From Nitrospirota bacterium (GTDB lineage: Bacteria > Nitrospirota > Thermodesulfovibrionia > Thermodesulfovibrionales > SM23-35): a stretch of 11,742 bases of DNA. The position numbers and the translations under genes are program-made. The first letter of the stretch is position 1; each line of letters starts with the position of its first letter. Location: assembly GCA_029883145.1 (NCBI GenBank), contig JAOUJR010000023.1, positions 1 through 11,742 of the forward strand, in the 5' to 3' direction. This document shows, in pieces, positions 6,819-11,742 of the stretch. The notes under the pieces were generated by a model, which did no database searches, was not told the DNA's origin, and worked only from the letters and a program-made list of their open reading frames with translations.

Positions 6819-7578
6819 GATGCCGCTTACCGTGCATCTTTCTGAACTGAGAAAAAGGATCACTATTGCTCTCATTGCCTTTGCAATAGGATTTATTGCG
6901 GCCTTCTTCTATTCCGAAGAGCTGTTTAAGTTTTTAACCCTTCCAATGAGAAGTGATATTTCATTTACGCTTTCACCGCCTTTTGTATTGATGACAGAAA
7001 AAAGTATTAAGGTTCCCCCGCTTGTATTCCTTGCCCCTGCAGAAGCATTCTGGATGCATATGAAAGTCTCAATGATTACAGGCCTGATGATATCTCTGCC
7101 CGTGATTTTCTTACAGCTCTGGAAATTTGTATCCCCCGGCCTGGTACAAAAAGAAAGAAAATATGTGATCCCTTTTGTAGTGATTACCTCAGTATTTTTT
7201 ATAGTCGGTGCTTTCTACTGTTTTTTTTTGGTTCTCCCCTTTGCATTGGGATTTCTTCTCACCTATAAAACAGGCTCGATGACCCCGATGATTTCAGTGG
7301 GGAGTTATGTTGACTTTTGTATTAAGTTTATACTCGCATTTGGATTGATTTTCGAGCTCCCTATTGCGATAATCTTCTTTACACGTATAGGTGTTGTTAC
7401 CCCAAAGACACTTGCAAAGAACAGAAAATATGCGATTCTCATTGCTTTTATTGCTGCTGCGATCCTTACTCCAACACCAGATATATTTAACCAGACTCTG
7501 ATGGCTGTGCCGATGATCGTTCTCTATGAAGTGGGTGTCCTCATCTCGAAGTTATTTGTGAGAAAAAGGGAAAGTTAA
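6805..7578 (+). CDS. tatC: Sec-independent translocase subunit TatC
   Basis: Multi-span inner-membrane receptor that binds twin-arginine signal peptides. 257 residues from the ATG at 6805. Conserved parts: HLSELRKRI in the N-terminal cytoplasmic region, AEAFWMHMKVS before TM2, SLPVIFLQLWKFVSPGLVQKERKY (signal-peptide binding loop with its conserved Glu), GAFYCFFLVLPFALGFL, SYVDFCIKFILAFGLIFELP (conserved Glu in the membrane) and LTPTPDIFNQTLMAVPMIVLYEVG. Six membrane segments can be placed. The first periplasmic loop (LPMRSD to FLAPAEAF) is roughly a dozen residues longer than in E. coli TatC. The start at 6805 has AGAAGG 5 bp upstream and overlaps tatA by 14 bp; the ATG at 6820 (MPLTVHLSEL) is a real alternative. 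A GTG at 6775 is in frame but would add an odd run of Arg/Lys. Confidence 0.96.
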   Translation: MEDSKMPLTVHLSELRKRITIALIAFAIGFIAAFFYSEELFKFLTLPMRSDISFTLSPPFVLMTEKSIKVPPLVFLAPAEAFWMHMKVSMITGLMISLPVIFLQLWKFVSPGLVQKERKYVIPFVVITSVFFIVGAFYCFFLVLPFALGFLLTYKTGSMTPMISVGSYVDFCIKFILAFGLIFELPIAIIFFTRIGVVTPKTLAKNRKYAILIAFIAAAILTPTPDIFNQTLMAVPMIVLYEVGVLISKLFVRKRES

Positions 7579-7856
7579 TGCCTACAATAAGGGGAAAAAG
7601 TATCAAGGCAGTTACCTATGATATCGCAGAGGGTTATTTGACAGTTAATCCTATTTTTTTGAAATCACTTGATGATGACTCTCTCAAAGCGATTTACCAT
7701 GAGCTGACAAAGACACAGGCAGAGATAAGGGCAGAAAAGTTCCCGCATAGTGATATACAGGCAATCAGATGGAGAAATGTGAGGCTTCAAAGAGTTCATC
7801 AAGCCTCGATGATTATCAGGAACTTTGCCAGAGAAAGAAGAATACTTCTTATCTGA
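7578..7856 (+). CDS. Conserved-looking small protein of unknown function
   Basis: 92 residues; I do not recognise a family. It starts at an ATG sharing one base with the tatC stop (TAATG), with GGGAAAG shortly upstream. This close coupling and intact frame support a real gene. It has no signal peptide, membrane segment or cysteine. The N-terminal part (IKAVTYDIAEGYLTVNPIFL) looks like a beta strand pair. Residues 35-92 look helical, with IRWRNVRLQRVHQ at 63-75 and a strongly basic C-terminal region (IIRNFARERRILL), so binding to nucleic acid or to acidic lipids is conceivable but unproven. It is the last gene of the barrel-tatA-tatC operon; the next gene has its own promoter starting 4 bp after the stop. 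Whether it takes part in Tat export cannot be told from sequence. Confidence 0.75.
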   Translation: MPTIRGKSIKAVTYDIAEGYLTVNPIFLKSLDDDSLKAIYHELTKTQAEIRAEKFPHSDIQAIRWRNVRLQRVHQASMIIRNFARERRILLI

Positions 7857-7859
7857 CGT

Positions 7860-7889
7860 TTGACACCATCAAAAAAAGTGTGGTAGTTT
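7860..7889 (+). promoter_or_regulatory. Promoter of the HEAT/HD-GYP gene pair, predicted leaderless start
   Basis: TTGACA at 7860-7865, an 18-bp spacer with TGg at 7881-7883 (extended -10), and TAGTTT at 7884-7889 (weak -10). The -35 starts exactly 36 bp before the ATG at 7896, so transcription should begin at that ATG. No Shine-Dalgarno is seen. The layout matches the promoter at 5620-5649; over the 39 bases from TTGACA to ATG, 25 are identical between the two. Confidence 0.5.
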
Positions 7890-7895
7890 TTATAT

Positions 7896-9548
7896 ATGGA
7901 GATGTCTGAAGATAGTAAAGAAGTAAAAGATGTCCTCCAGAACATCATAAAAGCCAAAAAGGCATTTAGAATGTATCCTGTGAACAATCCTATCTATATT
8001 AAAACACTTGAAGATTTATATGGCCTGTTTCAGAACTATTTTGATTATAAGGATGATCTTACATTGAAGGTAAATCAGAACAGTATTTCATACGACACAG
8101 AACAGATATATTATAATCCTGAAAAAGAAGATAACATTGCCTTTTTTTTCTTCAAAGATGGTTTGAGGGAGATCTCATTTAAGAAAGGACTGCTCAGAGA
8201 AGAACTCGAGGAGTTCTTGAAAATTATTGCATTCGATTTCGACAGGGAAATGGTAGATGATGATGTGGTTACTCTCTTATGGGAGAAGGATTTTGAGAAT
8301 ATACGGTATGTTGTTGATGAAGCATTTCTTATTGACATTGACGAAGAGGATTATGAGTCGAAGGTTTCAAATAAGGTAAAAGAAGAGGTGACCGATGCCG
8401 ACAGGCTTATGAAGGCGTATACTGAGATAATAAAAGAGGAGAGCATAGAAGACATTCCCATCATTCCCATTACCGATAGAGATTTACAGATGCTCCTCAC
8501 AGAGATGGAGAAAGATTCTGCTGATAAAACAGATAAACTGGTGACAATCCTTTTTGAAATCCTCTACCAGTCTGAGGGAGCGAGCTCTATCCTTGAAGAT
8601 GCCCTGATGTTCCTGAAAGAGACTATCAAGTTTTCTATGAAGCAGGGAGACATAGATGTGGTGTTAAAAATAATGCAGGAAGCAAAAGAGATGCTCAACA
8701 GTCCATTATCAGCGGAAGCGGTAAAGAAATACATGAGAATGATACTCCTGTATCCTGGAAATGCAGAGATTATAAGCATTCTCGGCGAGGTGCTCGAAAG
8801 TGGTATAGAAATTAAAGAAAATAGTTTTAAAGAATTTGTAGAATTGCTTGATAAAAACGCAATATCTCCACTCATAAAGATTCTTGGAGACTTAAAAACA
8901 ATACGTGTGAGGAAAATAATTATTGAGGCGCTTATTATACTTGGGAAAAAGGATATTAAGGCAATTGCACGCGGGCTTGATGACCAGAGATGGTTTGTGG
9001 TCAGGAACATTATTTATATCATGAGAAATATTGGTGATAAAGGGGCAATTGACTTTCTCCTGAAAACGGTGAAGCACGATGATATCAGGGTAAGAAAGGA
9101 AGTAATCAAGACGCTCGGTGAACTTGGTGGACAGGGAGTCTTTCAGACCCTCAGAGAGTGTCTTGACGATCCAGATATGCAGGTGAGAATTGCCTCTGCA
9201 AGGGCGATGAGTACCATTGGTTCAGAGGTTTCCAAAAAGACAATCATTGAAAAAATATTCAATAAGGCATTTAACAACAAACCGTTTGAGGAGAAAAAAG
9301 AATTTTATGAAATTCTCTCGCGATGGAAAGATGAGGAAGTATTTAACTTTCTCATAAGTGTATTAAAGAAAAAATCTTTCTTCAATAGGGCAAAAAATTA
9401 TGAAAACAAGGCATGTGCAATATGTTGTCTCGGTCTGCTCGGCAATAAAGATGCGCTTCCTTTTCTTTCCCAATTTAGAGACTCCCATAATGAACTCTTG
9501 AGAGAGTTTTCAAACACTGCGATTAAGAGAATTGAATATGGCCATTAA
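7896..9548 (+). CDS. HEAT-repeat protein with N-terminal domain shared with the downstream HD-GYP protein
   Basis: 550 residues, no signal peptide or membrane segment, so cytoplasmic by prediction. Residues about 8-115 form an alpha/beta domain with MYPVNNP at 26-32, LTLKVNQNSISYD at 55-67 and FFFFKDGLREISF at 83-95, then a helix REELEEFLKII. A very acidic linker follows (about 115-215). From about 320 to the end are HEAT-like helix pairs: ISPLIKILGDLKTIRVRKI, DDQRWFVVRNIIYIMRNIG, DDIRVRKEVIKTLGELGG and DDPDMQVRIASARAMSTIG, with degenerate repeats up to 550. HEAT repeats usually serve as protein-binding scaffolds. A start at the ATG at 7902, two codons later, is also possible; neither has a normal ribosome binding site. 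It overlaps the HD-GYP gene by 11 bp, which suggests the two proteins work together, perhaps in signalling or motility control. The exact role is unknown. Confidence 0.85.
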   Translation: MEMSEDSKEVKDVLQNIIKAKKAFRMYPVNNPIYIKTLEDLYGLFQNYFDYKDDLTLKVNQNSISYDTEQIYYNPEKEDNIAFFFFKDGLREISFKKGLLREELEEFLKIIAFDFDREMVDDDVVTLLWEKDFENIRYVVDEAFLIDIDEEDYESKVSNKVKEEVTDADRLMKAYTEIIKEESIEDIPIIPITDRDLQMLLTEMEKDSADKTDKLVTILFEILYQSEGASSILEDALMFLKETIKFSMKQGDIDVVLKIMQEAKEMLNSPLSAEAVKKYMRMILLYPGNAEIISILGEVLESGIEIKENSFKEFVELLDKNAISPLIKILGDLKTIRVRKIIIEALIILGKKDIKAIARGLDDQRWFVVRNIIYIMRNIGDKGAIDFLLKTVKHDDIRVRKEVIKTLGELGGQGVFQTLRECLDDPDMQVRIASARAMSTIGSEVSKKTIIEKIFNKAFNNKPFEEKKEFYEILSRWKDEEVFNFLISVLKKKSFFNRAKNYENKACAICCLGLLGNKDALPFLSQFRDSHNELLREFSNTAIKRIEYGH

Positions 9549-10941
9549 AGAAGAGAAACAAGTTTTTTTGGTGGGTAAGGATGTTATCAATCAGCTCTCT
9601 ATTATATTAAAAACAGCCCTCATTCATGACCCTGCGAACATTGCGGTGAGAACAGCCATAGAGAAATTCATTATGCTTGTTAACACACTGATAGAGACGG
9701 AGCGGACCATATCACTTGAACTTATCGGCGAGTTCTTTTACATCAACGGTGTACGAATACGTTATTCCCTCGAATACCTCCTTAATTTTGACTTTCTCGT
9801 GAAGGAATTCAAGAAGAGGGAAATCGGGAGTATCCTTTTTAAGGATATCGTGAAACCTCAAGAAATCCAGGTGTTCCTGGAAGCATTTATCGCATCCGGT
9901 TATTCAGAGGATCCCTACGAGACAATGGGAAAAAAGATTGACGCATTACATACCATCAAGATAGATAGATTAAAGAAGATAGGGACTGGCGAAGAGACAG
10001 ATGTCAGAAAAGTAATAAAAAAGACATACTTTAATGCTGTTTCATATGTGAAAGGGGTTATCACAAAGGTCAGATCAGGGGAAAAAGTGAACATACGGAA
10101 AGCGAAAAGGCTTGTAGAGACCGTAGTCGACCAGTTACTTGATAAAGAGCAGGTGCTCCTCAGCATGACTGCAATCAAGAATTATGATGACTACACCTAT
10201 CATCATTCAGTGAATGTGAGTATCCTTTCAATAGCCCTTGGTCAAAGATTGGGACTCAACAGGAAGGCACTTACAGAGCTTGGACTCGCATCGCTGTTTC
10301 ATGACTTAGGAAAAATTGAGATTCCTCAGGATGTGCTCAATAAGCCAACCAGTTTTAATGAAGACGAATGGAAACTCATAAGGAAGCACCCTATCTGGGG
10401 AGTGTTTGCAATTTTAAAGTTAAGGAGTTTTGATGCTACTGCAATAAGGTCTGTTATTGTTACATTTGAGCATCATATAAACATCGATTTTTCAGGATAT
10501 CCGCAGGTAAGAAAATACAAGGAACTTGACCTCTACTCGAAAATAGTCTGTCTTGCAGATCAGTTTGACGCAATGACGTCCTCAAGAGTCTATTCAAGGA
10601 TTCCAATGTCTCCGGATAAGGCCCTCAGTGTCATGATGGAGAGATCAGGCGTTGATCTTGACCCCTTGCTGTTTAAGTTTTTTATCAATATGGTTGGTGT
10701 ATTTCCTATAGGGACACTCGTGATGCTTGACACAAAAGAACTCGGCCTTGTGTATGAGAGTAATGCAGTCTTTACAGACAGGCCGAGGGTCTTAATCATT
10801 ATTGACAGCAAGGAGAACAAGGTTCGAGGTCCTGTGGTGAACCTTGCTGAAAAAGATGAAACAGGAAGATATATGAGGTCCATTATAAAAGTCCTGGACC
10901 TCAATAAATATAAGATAAACCTCGCAGAGTATCTCCTTTAA
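9538..10941 (+). CDS. HD-GYP domain protein, probable cyclic-di-GMP phosphodiesterase or sensor
   Basis: 467 residues from the ATG at 9538; a TTG at 9532 is in frame but less likely. An N-terminal domain (about 15-118) resembles that of the upstream HEAT protein. A helical link follows (about 125-210), then an HD-GYP domain: YHHSVNVSILS at 221-231, FHDLGKIEIP at 254-263 (HD at His255-Asp256, Lys259), RKHPIWG at 282-288 (His284), EHHINIDFSGYP at 311-322 (His312-His313, GYP at 320-322) and LADQFDAMTSSRVYSR at 339-354 (Asp341). Metal-ligand positions and GYP are present, but the usual HHExxDGxGYP has Ile314 for Glu and Phe318 for Gly. Active members hydrolyse c-di-GMP; activity here is inferred only. 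A C-terminal extension (VFPIGTLVMLDTKELGLVYE, then RPRVLIIID) is a small beta domain often seen after HD-GYP. No receiver domain or membrane segment is present. It shares an operon with the HEAT gene. Confidence 0.9.
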   Translation: MAIKEEKQVFLVGKDVINQLSIILKTALIHDPANIAVRTAIEKFIMLVNTLIETERTISLELIGEFFYINGVRIRYSLEYLLNFDFLVKEFKKREIGSILFKDIVKPQEIQVFLEAFIASGYSEDPYETMGKKIDALHTIKIDRLKKIGTGEETDVRKVIKKTYFNAVSYVKGVITKVRSGEKVNIRKAKRLVETVVDQLLDKEQVLLSMTAIKNYDDYTYHHSVNVSILSIALGQRLGLNRKALTELGLASLFHDLGKIEIPQDVLNKPTSFNEDEWKLIRKHPIWGVFAILKLRSFDATAIRSVIVTFEHHINIDFSGYPQVRKYKELDLYSKIVCLADQFDAMTSSRVYSRIPMSPDKALSVMMERSGVDLDPLLFKFFINMVGVFPIGTLVMLDTKELGLVYESNAVFTDRPRVLIIIDSKENKVRGPVVNLAEKDETGRYMRSIIKVLDLNKYKINLAEYLL

Positions 10942-10951
10942 ACTATCATAC

Positions 10952-11740
10952 TCAGTACTTGAAGTAATCCTTTGGCGTATTTTCTATGATATATTTGGCA
11001 GCTTCGTAGATGCATGTCCTGATGGCCTTTTCCATAGGTGTCTTTGCATATGTGGAGAGTGCGCCGCCAAGTCCGACATCCCCAATAATTCCACCAGCGA
11101 GAAAGCCAAGGTTTACATCAGTAGCTTCTCCCTCAACCCTTGTCGCTGAAAGGACCTCTGAAGTAGCAGTATCAATAATTCTGATATCCATAGCCATAGT
11201 GGACTTTTTTATACCACCACCTACTCCTCCAATGAAAGGGATTACTCCAATTCCTATGCCACCTTTGGTACCGGAAGTTCCAGGATCCCATCCCGTAACT
11301 GCTGCAACGACGAGCAGTTCAGCACCTTTTATTTTGCCTTTCTTCACAGCAGTTTCTTTTTCAACATAGCCCCGTTCGCCGAGTGCGATCTCTTCCTGAA
11401 TCGCCCCGAGTTCCTGTCTCTCAAGAACCCTGAATCTTTTGCTCTGTACAAGGGTTGTGGTGAGCATATCTCTCAGACCGCCCATGATACCTGAATGTTC
11501 GTGAGTTATTGTGATGGGTTCATCCCTCATGCCCCGTATCGTCGTTGTACTGCTCCCATGGGCGCCGACTTTCCAGTCGAACCTTGATACTGCAGCTGCA
11601 GCCTTTGGTCCGCTATAGGGTGGCAATTGTTGTTCAAGGCCTGTATCAACTTTTGCTGTTGGTTGTGCTGCGCTCTGCAAACAACTACTCAAAGAAAGTC
11701 CAAAAAGCAAAATGATAAAAGGTGAAATTCTTTTAAACAA
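10952..11740 (-). CDS. CsgG-family outer-membrane lipoprotein, start possibly outside window
   Basis: Related to CsgG, the curli secretion channel, and to other CsgG/HfaB-type lipoproteins. 262 residues are visible. A short signal peptide (KRISPFIILLFGLSLSSC) ends in the lipobox LSSC with Cys20, predicting lipidation. The family core is present: LVQSKRFRVLERQELGAI at 97-114, GKIKGAELLVVAAVTGW at 135-151, a Gly-rich hairpin region, MAMDIRIIDTATSEVL at 182-197 and a C-terminal helix ending YIIENTP. The first possible start in view is TTG at 11740, only 2 bp from the edge, so an upstream ATG may be missing. The gene is convergent with the HD-GYP gene, with 10 bp between stops. No csgA, csgB, csgE or csgF homologue is visible, so a curli role should not be assumed; many lineages use CsgG-like lipoproteins alone. 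Confidence 0.88.
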   Translation of the reverse strand: MFKRISPFIILLFGLSLSSCLQSAAQPTAKVDTGLEQQLPPYSGPKAAAAVSRFDWKVGAHGSSTTTIRGMRDEPITITHEHSGIMGGLRDMLTTTLVQSKRFRVLERQELGAIQEEIALGERGYVEKETAVKKGKIKGAELLVVAAVTGWDPGTSGTKGGIGIGVIPFIGGVGGGIKKSTMAMDIRIIDTATSEVLSATRVEGEATDVNLGFLAGGIIGDVGLGGALSTYAKTPMEKAIRTCIYEAAKYIIENTPKDYFKY

Positions 11741-11742
11741 TG

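Noticed and set aside
8564..9010. Long antisense open frame (148 codons) inside the HEAT-repeat gene
   Set aside because: It is fully overlapped by a well-supported gene, is Ser/Ile/Phe-rich as expected of a shadow frame, and has no recognisable domain or start signal.
10927..10953. Inverted repeat GAGTAT-N15-ATACTC across the stops of the convergent HD-GYP and CsgG-like genes
   Set aside because: The stem is only 6 bp with three or fewer G-C pairs, the loop is 15 bases, and no T run follows on either strand, so it is not a credible terminator.
11010..11369. Plus-strand open frame (119 codons) opposite the CsgG-like gene
   Set aside because: Its Pro/Ser/Thr-rich composition simply mirrors the Gly/Ala-rich CsgG coding strand; no start signal is seen.
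1..11742. A new defence, mobile or secretion system
   Set aside because: No transposase, integrase, restriction, toxin-antitoxin, CRISPR or phage-like gene or flanking repeats were seen; nearly all genes belong to known housekeeping or envelope families.

Overview
The window looks like ordinary chromosomal DNA from a two-membrane (Gram-negative) bacterium of moderate to low GC content. Evidence for two membranes: two predicted lipoproteins, a predicted outer-membrane beta-barrel, a CsgG-family protein and Tat translocase genes. Gene content and style (an hrcA-grpE-dnaK operon with a CIRCE operator, a HEAT-repeat protein beside an HD-GYP protein, a single TatA/B-like subunit) fit Nitrospirota or deltaproteobacterial-type lineages. 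That taxonomic guess is inference only. No mobile element, phage gene, CRISPR array, tRNA or rRNA was seen. Genes cover almost everything; the longest non-coding stretch is 160 bp (5496-5655).

Left half, all on the minus strand. Reading from 5495 downward, trxA (thioredoxin), a TlpA/ResA-like thiol-disulfide lipoprotein and ffh (SRP GTPase) form a tightly packed operon (junctions TAATG and TAA-ATG). It is driven by a near-perfect sigma70 promoter (TTGACA, 18 bp, TATAAT). A second promoter starts the heat-shock operon hrcA-grpE-dnaK. It carries a CIRCE operator that fills almost the whole gap between the -10 box and the hrcA ATG. dnaK runs off the left edge after residue 510, within its substrate-binding domain.

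Right half, plus strand. A divergent promoter at 5620-5649 starts a predicted outer-membrane barrel gene, followed closely by tatA/B, tatC and a 92-residue protein of unknown function. A second promoter at 7860-7889 starts a HEAT-repeat protein that overlaps a downstream HD-GYP protein. These two proteins appear to share the same kind of N-terminal domain. A convergent minus-strand gene for a CsgG-family lipoprotein ends 10 bp away and reaches the right edge, where its start may lie outside the window.

Most worth a second look: (i) two promoters of matching layout whose TTGACA begins exactly 36 bp before an ATG with no Shine-Dalgarno sequence, predicting leaderless mRNAs for the barrel and HEAT genes; (ii) the HEAT/HD-GYP pair with a shared N-terminal domain and a variant HD-GYP motif; (iii) a 34-residue internal duplication in TatA/B; (iv) a His replacing the usual Gln in the Ffh P-loop. 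I did not see a clear new defence or mobile system.
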